A stretch of 64,000 nt of DNA, taken from contig OX387202.1 in assembly GCA_947561715.1 (NCBI GenBank), positions 5,407,001-5,471,000 on the forward strand, in the 5' to 3' direction. Position 1 is the stretch's first letter; every line of letters begins with the position of its first letter. Below are positions 21,911 to 32,345 of the stretch, piece after piece. The translations under genes were made by a program, and so were the position numbers. Under the pieces are notes generated by a model. That model did no database searches, was not told where the DNA came from, and was given only the letters and a program-made list of their open reading frames with translations. This stretch comes from Ascidia mentula. Taxonomy: Eukaryota > Chordata > Ascidiacea > Phlebobranchia > Ascidiidae.

Positions 21911-24900
21911 TTACACACACTCTCCATTTTGGCAAGTTTGCGTCGATTCACAGCAAGTGTAATAACCTTCTTCATATGTACAACATGGTTGGTCTGGAGG
22001 ACAGGGGTTATCCTGGCAGGTTAGAGGACTGGGTTGGGGTATCGGGGGGTCGTAGTCACAGTAAGATCCGATGCATTTTACCCCATCTGGTATTGATGAA
22101 ACAAACAAGTCGAGTGATGCTGTTTGTTGAATGGGTGTAGAACAATTGTATGGGCCCGTATAATGAATGCCAAAAACCTGAACAATTAAAAATTCGTTTC
22201 AAATTGCAGAAATTTACCCTGAATTAAAAAAGGAAATCCTCAAGGCTTATTGTAATGTTAATATGATTTGAGACAAGAGCTTTTCAGAACACTCTCGCAT
22301 ATCGGGAAAATGTTAAATGGTAAATATAAATACTTGAAAACTGGTTTTATTGTAATGAGAATTACATACTTGTATTTACAGTTAAGTAATTAATTTATTT
22401 TGTAAAATATTTAAGTAACTTCTCCTACCGGGCCCAATGTGTTGTTGTGGAAGGGTCTCCCATCTGTGTAGAGGACGAGGCATTTCTCCTTACTAGGCTC
22501 ACATCGATTTTGAGACCACGCGATGTCGCTATTGTGCTGCAAAAAGTTGCGGTAGATTTCTATGTTTTCAGTCCATGACTCACAGTCTTCACTGGCATCT
22601 GTGTAGTCAATGAGGTAGCGCAGATGACGCATAAAAATTCCCTTGAATATTTTTTCGTCATCGTTGCATTTTGGTGCACAATATTCAACCAAAACACCGT
22701 TTCTAAAAAAAGACGATTTTCCCTATTATACTCCTAATTAAATACATTAACAATACTTATACCTGACCGGAACCCATTTAAATCTATGTAATAATATTGA
22801 ATTTAGAATCTAGTAAAAATATCTGCTGAAGTTTCTTGTACAACAAATGAATTGATTTTTATTTTTGCAAAACTTACTTTGTGGAGTTGTGAATGGTTGT
22901 TAGCGCGATCTTGTGGGCAAGCGGAAACAACTCACTCGTCATGTTTAAAGCATTCCCAGCTTCCACCAACGCAGCTAAAGCAAGTTGCACTTATTGCACA
23001 AACATAGGCAAACACGTTACAATTCTTTATTGGTATTTAAGTACATTAGACATGACCTAACAAATGGACCACAAAATTGTGATGCCGAGTTGTCATTCTG
23101 CCAAGGGATTTACGTAAATGTTTTGTAACTTTACAATTAAAACCGCACTTTAGGTTTCCAGCACTGCTCGAACTCGCTAGCAATAGTTTCTTATATAAAC
23201 CTCACATACTCATCATTAATCCCATATTGTAAGTTGGACCATAAACGTCATTGCTTGAACAGTTCGCGCTGACTCCGTCCGCAACCCAATAGTTTGTGGA
23301 GTTCACTATTTTATTGGAAAGTAGAAACTGCAAACACCACATTGGAATCGATTATTGGGGCTTAAAGTTTAAATAATTATCTTACAGAAATGCAGTTGAA
23401 AAATAATAGTGACCTACACATATTAAACCTTTGTTCAATATTAACATTCTGCATACTAGGAAAAGCGAAATTTCAAGAAATTAGTTAGCTTGCGCCAACA
23501 TATAAGTAGGTTACCTGCAAAGTTTGATTGATTTTCTGAATCAGGCTGTAGTCCCTGCTCAGCCTGTAAAGTTTCGATCCCAGCAGTAGAAATTGAGCAT
23601 TTTCTACTGTTTGCTTTCCGGCTCTCATCTGACAAACAGATCAGGAGTTTCGATGTTATGCGAGTTCACGACAAACCCAAGTTCGACTACGTTTGGGATG
23701 CGGGAACAATAATATACTTGGATATACCCAAGAAATATGTCCACTTTCTCGTAACAAATGCACTTTTCAAAAACAGAGGCTGTTCACCGCCAAACGTAAC
23801 GGCACAAAAATGTAAAATGATTTGAGTTTTCTTCAAAAACCCGCCTAATTTACAACAGTACAAATACCGCACAACACTTGGTTCGTGAAGATCTACGATA
23901 GCAAAATATTTTACCAACGGAATAAGTAAAGGGCAAAGTTAGGTATATCATATCGCACGCATTTACTTTCTGTCATATGCAGCACCTGTAGGCGAACCAA
24001 TTGCACGTTTCGAATAAGAAGCTGTGAATAATAATGGAATTGAATAATTGAACAAACCTGGTCAAACCAGATGCCTCCACCACATGTTCCGTTAGCATCC
24101 CAACCATTCGTCCAAATCCAGTCGTAAATCTGCCGAGCTTCGTAAAGGAATCCAGTTGTAGGGTCGTCTTCCCCTGGACCAAGAATCTGTGCAAAAATTC
24201 ACATGGCCATGTTTCAACGCGTGAATGCATTCGTACCCCAAAATTAACGTGTTCTGTATTGAATTTCAAATTCTGTCCTCAATCCACACTATTGTGTTCC
24301 AAAGCAATCGCAAGCCAATCAATACAACGTCCTACGTATTTAAACGTTTGAAATATGCAGACCATTTTGTGCATGGGTGTATTTGCTTTGTTTATTTTAC
24401 ATTTACCTCATGGATTCTTAGGTAACTCAATCCGTACCATGCCATGTCATCGAACGATGGCTGAGGGTAATAGGCTTCAAGCAGGCTGTACACATCTCTT
24501 AGAGATCCTGTCACAACTGATTTATACCTGAGATGTATTTACTGATCATACACATATTTAAAAGGAGGGTTTTGAAAGGACGTTGTTTTCCTTTTAAAGG
24601 AGTTTTGTTTTTACAAACGTCGAAACATTTAAGCTGTGTTGATTCTAAGTGAATTTTGTTCTTTAGGTGATTTGAGTAAACGATAAAAAGTCACGTACTT
24701 ATGTAACCATTATAAGTTTGTTTATTTTTAGAAAGAATCACGGTCACAAAATCTTCGGCCGAATACCTACATTGAATTATTACCATAGGCCATAAAGTTG
24801 GCCAGAGTCTCCAGGACTACACCATCTTGCCAGAACCCGTCGAAACCGTTCCAGGTTTGATAACTGAACAAACCAGCTATGGGAGACGGATACCAGTTGT

Positions 24901-25358
24901 ACTGCAACGCGTACGCAGCCAAGCATGACCGCACTGCGTTAGTGTCGTTTCCGAACGCTTCCGAGTTACAAACTTCGGCCATCGGAACTGCAAACAACAT
25001 GCCGTTGTTAGGAATAACAGCTCGTTATAGTAGAAAATTATGAAATTATAAAAATCAGCCTGTTCTTCTTGCTGGTAAGTGATGTATTACTCTATAGCAC
25101 AAAATCGCACGCATAGTCAGTCTCTATGGACGTTTATTCTATGCTCGACATCGTTTGTCTGTATTTATTTCGTCTGCGTTAACTCAATCCATGCCAATTT
25201 CATTTTCTGCTTTTAAAAGGACAGGAATTGTTCAACAATTGTGTGGGTTTTAAATTCTTACCTTGGTAAAAATGGAAGTTCATTTTCGCACGGTTGATTT
25301 CTATGGATGCAGAAGCAAATATAAGCAGTGTGAAGATAATTAACACACGAATCTCCAT
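21911..25358 (-). CDS. Secreted GH76 (alpha-1,6-mannanase-like) hydrolase, complete copy 5
   Basis: Nine exons join in frame to 482 codons: 25262-25358, 24771-24987, 24407-24527, 24058-24186, 23515-23628, 23210-23327, 22878-22989, 22429-22702 and 21911-22177; every phase matches. Residues 1-18 (MEIRVLIIFTLLIFASAS) are a signal peptide. GH76 landmarks follow in order: WYPSPIAGLFSYQTWNGFD near 60, FDDMAW at 130-135 with the family's Asp-Asp catalytic pair, CGGGIWFDQ at about 180, ENAQFLLLGSKLYRL, DGVSANCSSNDVYGPTYN, and EYCAPKCNDDEKIFKGIF near 310. Residues 430-482 form a tail with about ten Cys (NPCPPDQPCC, YYTCC, NGECV) after a Pro-rich linker, unlike plain GH76 enzymes. GH76 is known mainly from fungi and bacteria, where it cleaves alpha-1,6-mannan. 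It is the only array copy with a signal exon. Confidence 0.88.
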
Positions 25359-26471
25359 TTCGGTCTTTCCGCAAAAAGCAAAGTTGTTACTTTAAAGTCC
25401 GATGACAGGCATGGGGTAAAGATTGCCAAAAAATTGTTGATATCGGCCTGTTGTTTTTGTGTAGTTCGACCAACATAAGAGCTACCGTTTTAAAACTTAT
25501 TTGTTATTGATCGAAAAAGAAAAATAACACAATATAACTGGTAATGTAACAATGCTCTACTGAACTACATATTTTGTTGGTAAATTTGCAGATATTTTCA
25601 CTTTACTTGGGTTTGATACAATCTTTAAAACAGTCTTCACAGCCAGTCTCTTGAATATTACAAGTTGAATTTTTGTTTCGACTTGCTCAAATGTAACAAG
25701 AAAGCGATCATAATTGCCCTTGTACTGCAGTAATATTCTCGATGTAAGTCCTGTTAAGCAAGCTCTACGTCATGATATGCTAGATTCTTGACAGAACATG
25801 ATTGCCACCATCGATTACAGCACAGTACATGTTATATGCCGCTATTAAAACAAAGCGCAACTGAAAAGAACTTCGCGATGATGAGCGTATGCAATAATCG
25901 CTTGGCAAACAATCTTGTGTACATGTGCCACAGAAAAGCAAATACAACTTGTTAATCATTACAGCCCAGCAGAGATCATAGTTTGACCAAATTCGTCACA
26001 GCACCACTCACCAAATACAGACGCGAAATAACAGACTGTTACGTGCGCGTACCAATCGACAGGTTTAAAGGTCAGGGGTTAAAGGTTAACATTTTTCCTC
26101 GCACAAATAAAAGTACAAATGTTATCGCAAAATACGTAAAAGAAAGACTATGTACACCATCAACGTAATTGCAATATTCTTGCAAACTAAAAAGGGCAAC
26201 TTATATAGTCACAAACGAATTTGCTCTTCGTGTACTGAACAAAAATACTGTCCTTCATGGAATATACCAATATTCAAAACACAACGCTTGAAAAAGGCAG
26301 CATCAAGATTTGAATCAAACTGATTGATAAATTGATGAAAGTCAACATTGTAAATGCGAAAAAATCGGCTTCGATAGTTCTGACTTATAATTAGTGCGTA
26401 ATGAAATGTAACAAAATAATAATACTCTATATGGATAGAAGTAGAAAGTGTCTTTGCTCAAGTTCATCTCG
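25359..26471. other. Intergenic, hydrolase copy 5 to ZP gene
   Basis: No supported gene. It holds the putative promoter of the hydrolase (just above 25,358) and the 3' end of the ZP gene. The open frame at 25,983-26,168 has no motif and no splice context. No repeat was noticed. Confidence 0.5.
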
Positions 26472-29400
26472 TTACAAAACGCTTGTGTCTTGTTTAGTTT
26501 TTTTGTTCACCGAACTGTAAACTGAGCCGTCTTCTGCTTCGTATTTTGGTTGCGGAGAACTTCCGCTAGATGACACTCCAGAGTCGCAATCACTGAAAAA
26601 AATTGTGACCACTTTAGTTGTTTTGAAAATAGAACTCGCACAATGGCCATATTGCCTTGCTTGATCTAAACATTAACAAAATGGAGCTAAACAATCATCT
26701 TAACATTGTTTCATGCAAACTAGCAAAATTTAAAAATGTTTAACCACATTGTTACCTGTGATTATCGACGTCAAAATGGGTAATTGTTCCCACCAACACA
26801 GGGGTATTGTAACCTTTCTCTTGTGTTTTCTGTCACAAACAAAGCAAATATAAAGCTAAACCACGACACGCAACTTGTCAGGCAACCAGACAGCATCACA
26901 TTAAACAAATACTCAGTCAAACAATAATAAAACACCCATTAATAGACCCCCTAAACAGTCAAATTAAAAAAAACAGATGAATTAGCAAGATCAACCTATT
27001 AAGCCTAATGACAAAAACGACGTTCAGTCCTACAAATACAAACAATATATTAGGCCTAATGGTACATTTGCCAAGCAGTCGCCCGAATCCAAACTAATAC
27101 TGGTAGCTAAATGATATAATGTAGAAACTTACCCTCATATACAAGTCTTCGCACTTCGGGTAACACAGGCAGGCAACAACAAGTACAAGAAGAAAGAAAA
27201 TCAATACAGAGAGAATGATGATGAGAATGATCAGAACTGTAATACAGCAAGCGCAAGATCATACAACCTATAGCTATATATGACCATCCAGCCATGAAAA
27301 GCACTGTGTTTGACAAGAAACGGTGCATTACCTTGGTTGCTTATAAGAGGTTCTTCGGATGTGGGGGAGACAACCGTGGTTGTTATTTCTCTTCTGATTG
27401 GGCCGAGTGTCAAAATTGCGGCCGATACAGAGTAAGTCCTTGGAATAGATTCAGTTGAGTCGCACTTTTGGAAACAAACAACGTGCATTCAGTTATTGGG
27501 AATAACATAAGAGTGGCCATTTAATATATAGGTGCAAAGTTGTATCGAAATTTATGAGAATAACAGTATCACCCATATATCTGCTGTAAAATTCAAAAGA
27601 AAACGCAGCAGATAAATACGAAAAAGCGAACGGATTTAACATTGAAATGGGCTAACATAAGTCTATGTACTAAGAAAAACTTTCTGCAGTTCAACAGTCT
27701 GAAACGCCACAGCGCCTTATAAACCCTGTCTTAATTCGCACACGCCCAACGCAGAAATAGGCTTGTCGTAGAAATATTTTCGATAAACACATCGTTTTCT
27801 TTGTTCCTGTGTGCGGAGGAATATTATGTGGCAAAAAAATATTTAAATATTATACACAACACAACAATAAATTTAGTATTCCCAGCCGAATACTCACCAC
27901 GTCTTTCAAACAACCGTTACAAGTTCCGATGGAGCAGTGAAAATAAAATTCCGGCGAGTCAGGCAAGAGATAGAATGTTGGAAAACTGACTGTTACAACT
28001 TTTGATAATCCGTTGTTTGTAACCGGTGTAATTGACCCCCATTGCTTTATAGGACATCTGAAGCAAAAGTAGCATATGCCAATTACCTTTTGTATGTTTG
28101 CTTGATGCAGGGCATGGTGAAACAGTTATTTTAGACCTACATACAGCTCTGCGAACAGGGAGTTTTTTTATGACTGCCATACACATCCTCATGGCAACTG
28201 CCCAGTTTTCAAAAACATATAGAAATCTGACCAAGTCCATACGCGAGCAGGTCTTTATCGCTAAAATGATCGGAACTGTTTACACAAGGATTTGTAGATC
28301 GAAAACATTGCGGTGACCAGATATTTATTTTAGAAAAACTCTCGAAATCAAGTGGTATATGTTGTCATGGCAACGAAGAATGACAAACTTAAGTGATTTA
28401 AAGTTCCACAAAACTTGTAAACATTCAAGCTAACAATAATCATATGCTAAGCAATATGGAGCCAATAATATGACACGGGGCCTGACGGCACTATTGATTG
28501 AGCTTTGCTTGGTCATAGTGTTTCCACCTTGTTTTCTCCGTTTTGGTTGCACCTAGTTTGGTGCCCAACGGTTGACGGTGATTGTATAGTCATCACAAAG
28601 TGGAAGTCTTTGCTTGGCCGTTTGGTCAGCAAAGTCGTCTTATAGTCACACCAGCTGCACTGACGAGACCTTTTAGGTCGAAACGGTGGCCATTTGTCTG
28701 CAGCTTATACACAATTCAAGCTAACAACCTGTACTTACCCAGGAAATTCGACGACGGTGAAGTTGTAGAGTAATGGAACATGGTCGGCAGTACTTGTTGC
28801 CCAGCATGATTCAACCAACAGGTTAACACCGGGATAACTCGCATTAAACATTTCAACACGCAAATACATGTAGGTGTTTTTGTTGATTACAGGAATCGGA
28901 TCCAGAACATCGGTAAAATTAGCATTCTGCATAAACCATTTACTTTAAAATCTTCCAAGAAAATTTGCACTTGACCAGAAACCTCGTACAAACTTTAAGG
29001 TATCAAGTAATCACACAAAGTAATTGTGACTTATTTAACACCTTTACTTGCGGCCACAATTGTTTCATGAGCAGTAAGAAGCTGCTTACCGTGTAAAACT
29101 CCATTTTTCCATTGATTTCATAATCGCACGGTTCATTTGAAATTATGATGCCAGTGACTGCGCATTGACACGTCACAAAGGGTATTGTGGTGATCAGAAT
29201 GTATAACCCTGCGAATGTATTATTCACTATTAAGACACAAGTAAGTTGTCCATTACCATAGATACAAAATATATTATGTTTTTCTGGTAACCGGTGGGCT
29301 ATATAGCAGTGGTTTCCCTTTTTCGTCCTGCGCCACACTTTTACTGGTAACTTTTTGGGCTATACTTCAAGATATTACAGCAATTGCTTTACCACAATGA

Positions 29401-29790
29401 GATTCAATTTTATAAAGGTGCCTCTTACAGGATTAGCTTTATCCACATCTGGAATATAACGTTAACATTTATGACTTTAATGGTGCGTTTGCACGAACAG
29501 TGAACCTGCTGCTAGGGCGTATCCGTACTATACATCATAATATGTGGGCGGAAAACTTCGCTGTCCACTGTCTGGAAAGCTCCAAGTTAACGTGTTTCCT
29601 AACTTTTATTCACACAACACCATGTCTTGTACTAGAGTAATTTCACCAAGGAGTATTTATTGTCGTCTGTCATAAGTTTTCGTCTGTCATAAATTTAAGT
29701 AGTTGCGCTAACCAGATTCCCAAGTACCGAACAAAACGTTCCAGAAAATGCAAAGGAAAGTAGTATACCTATACATGTAGTTGTCAACAT
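26472..29790 (-). CDS. ZP-domain type I membrane protein (ZP C-terminal half)
   Basis: Minus-strand exons with matching phases: 29769-29790 (MLTTTCI, start of a signal peptide), 29090-29208 (rest of signal; NEPCDYEINGKMEFYT), 28739-28926 (the ZP-C core with VESCWATSTADHVPLLYNF), 27898-27989 (EFYFHCSIGTC, the HC...C motif), 27332-27464 (SAAILTLGPI before a likely release site), 27133-27236 (about 23 hydrophobic residues, the membrane span), 26756-26829 and 26472-26592 (cytoplasmic tail, TAA at 26472-26474). One further exon, carrying the Cys expected after CWAT, must lie in 28.1-28.4 kb; its borders could not be fixed, so the model is incomplete there. ZP domains drive extracellular filament assembly. 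No complete ZP-N half was seen. Confidence 0.75.
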
Positions 29791-31117
29791 TGACGCTTCT
29801 TGGGCAATCTTCACTTCGTGTAGAAAAAAACAGTATTTCTGCAGTTTCAGGCTGTTTCAAAAATCGTTAACCGAAAGCACAATCTAAGGCTACACTGCGC
29901 AATAATAATAAGAAATAGGATCGTGTTAAACAAATAAATGTGTTTAAACACCTCAACGAGTTGAAATCTTATTCGACTTTCTCATCATAACCCTTACGGT
30001 TACCGCAATTCCCAGAATGAGGCGTGAGTCGATCCTTCATACTGTGTCTCCCACTGAAACGTCACAATACCACACCCGTTCACGGTGGGTGAACGTTAAA
30101 GTATGACGTCACAGACGGGCTTGTAACGCTAAATGCGTAAGAGAAGCGGGTGTGGTGCTGTGTGTGACTTTTGGTTGTAAAGTTCAGCTCAAAGAGATGA
30201 AACCCAGACAAAAACGTTTCTCGTGGCGGTGCATTTTAGATGTAGCCTTTCACAGCCGTTATTCTGTTGTTGGACAACTTACACCATGCGAAACCGATAC
30301 CCGATTTGTGTAAACAACGTTTTTTGATGGCAATAATTGGTCACACAATACTTATACTGCCGGCTTTCATGTCCATTTCGATTTTTTCGTATTTCGCAAA
30401 TACCCTTGATTGTACAAACGTCCTTTTTTCAGTATAAGTTATCTATGAAACATTTCGGTATTGGTAACATTGTTTATATGACACACGTATGAAAATTAGA
30501 TAAGGTTTCGTTTCATCATGCGAGACTTATCAAAAAAATAATCTTTGCATTACTTTCTGATCTAAATGTACGGATGAACACGATTCCAAATGAATTTCCT
30601 CGTACAGCGATTTCGTCATAAATATCTTTGACGGACTACAAAATCATCGTCGATTGATGAGATTTCGCAATGGCTTGTAAAGCTACAAATATTTTATATC
30701 AGACATTTCTGCCCATTTTGTTTTATTTTGAATAATCTTTTAAAATGTAATTTTTAATCAATCTTTTATTTTCCATTTGGTGATAAAATAGATTTTGTTC
30801 ATGAAACGATGGCAGCCATTCCAACGACAATACGGTGTCTGGCATTAAAGACCAAGGAAGGCTTTTAGCAAAAACAGCTAAACCGGGTCAAACCACGTAC
30901 AGCACACTGTCCCCCCTGCAATATGCGCATAAAAACAAGCAGAAGCTTTACTTTGTACCAAAAAAGAGAAATTTAACTTGAAATGCCAAGCGGTTTGTCT
31001 ATCCGGTCACCCCACAATAACATTCAAACTCATACTCAAATCGTTGTAAAGACAACTAATCAGAGTCAAGACGCAAGAAAATAGCAACGAGAGAAAAATG
31101 TAAAGTTAATGTTCAAA
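29791..31117. other. Intergenic between ZP gene and its paralogue
   Basis: No gene supported. Near 30,075-30,165 there is a local GC-rich patch with a CRE-type TGACGTCA (about 30,103) and an imperfect inverted repeat of CACACCCG/CGGGTGTG about 80 bases apart. It could be a promoter, but no transcript can be assigned. Confidence 0.4.
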
Positions 31118-32345
31118 TTAAACTTCGTTTGATTTCATTGTGGAAGTGTTGTTTGCAGGTGGGATTTCATCTATTGTCTCATATAATGGCATCGGCATCC
31201 TTCCGCTAGATGACAACCAAGAGTTTTTTTAAGTTGAATTTAACGAAGACGAAATACGTATACTCCCCACATAACTTGCCTCGAAACGTTTGACCGTTTT
31301 AAAACAGATCAGAATTTTTGAACATAAACAGGATGTGAAACAAATTCACAAAACTGCTTCTTACCTGCTTGATGTGAGCTGATCGTTCTCATAAATACAG
31401 GAGTTTGTTCCATACCGTGGTAAAGCGTTGGGATTGGTTTCCTGTATTTTCTGCTAACGATAAAGAAAACTAAGTTTAAATTCGTTTAAATTTTGGAAGT
31501 TACCTCATACTTCTGCCTTGCGTTGTTGACATTTTCGGAACCAGAGACAGGCGATAATCAAAATTACAACAACACGACTGAAGAAACCACTATACTTATA
31601 ATCACAATTGTAAAACTTATTGGAGGTTCGGATGTGGGACAGACAACTGTGGTTGGTATTTCTCTTCTAATTGGGCGGAGTGTCAAAATTGCGGCCGATA
31701 CAGAGTAAGTCCTTGGAATAGATTCAGTCGAATCGCAATGTTGGAAACAAACAACATGCTATAAGATTTATTAGTTTGTGGATGATGGCACAACATATAA
31801 AAACATATAGAAATCAAAGCATATCGATGCACAGAAATAAATTGTTTCTATATACTGGGAAATACATGTTAAGGGTTAAATAACCAAAGGTCAGATGTCA
31901 ACATACAAAGATAATAATATTATTATACTCACCCATCTTTCAAACAACCGTTACAAGTTCCGATGGAGCAGTGAAAATAAAATTACGGCGAGTCAGGCAA
32001 GAGATAGAATGTTAAAGCAGTAACACAAAACCAGTATGGTAAAATATTTTTGCAGCAAATATGTTGTCAAATAGATTGATTTAAGCGCAAAATGCAGGCA
32101 TATTTAACGGAGCCACAGTAGTTTCAACACCGAAAGCAAAAATAGTAAATAATAATTGGGCCGGTTTATAATTTACCGTGTAAAATTCCATTTTGCCATT
32201 AATTTCGTAATTGCATGGTTCATTTCCAGTTATGATTTCACTCACTGCGCATTGAGTCGTCACCAAGGTTATTCTCAGGGCCAAGAAAAACAAATCTGAC
32301 AAAAACAAAGGCCGCAAGTTTTAATAAATTACCGTAAATATTCAT
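31118..32345 (-). pseudogene. Decayed partial paralogue of the ZP-domain gene
   Basis: Matching pieces on the minus strand: a 13-base first exon (32333-32345, MNIY) and exon 2 reading LFFLALRITLVTTQCAV then NEPCNYEINGKMEFYT, the HC...C exon near 31,934-32,010, the LTLRPIRREI exon near 31,640-31,735, a TM-like segment (VVVILIIACLWF), a tail exon sharing TPV-TI residues (about 31,366-31,438), and a last segment ending at 31118. The CWAT exon is absent, the exon before FYFHC has TAA where the intact gene has GAA, and the acceptor of the LGPI exon is lost. Some segments remain highly similar to the intact gene, so duplication is fairly recent. A short expressed form cannot be excluded. Confidence 0.75.

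Larger units (their letters stand above)
1..25358. repeat. Tandem array of interleaved GH76-like (-) and GNAT-like (+) genes
   Basis: A unit of about 5-6.4 kb is repeated. GNAT start codons lie at 2141, 8506, 13778 and 19813, and hydrolase stop codons at 4239, 10615, 15596 and 21911. Each unit holds one GNAT gene (+), a block of GNAT 3' flank plus a second GNAT-upstream copy, and one hydrolase gene (-). Units differ by indels: one lacks hydrolase exons 5-7, one has a different 1.1 kb spacer, and upstream blocks vary in length. The stretch 1-1450 is almost the same as 23,627-25,080, so some duplication is recent, whereas GNAT copy 3 is clearly older. The array continues beyond the left edge. 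Unequal crossing-over is the inferred mechanism. Confidence 0.9.

Noticed and set aside
23687-23917. Minus-strand open frame of 76 codons between hydrolase exons 4 and 5
   Set aside because: It lies wholly in intron 4. Exons 4 and 5 join in phase without it, and the same region carries stops or indels in other copies.
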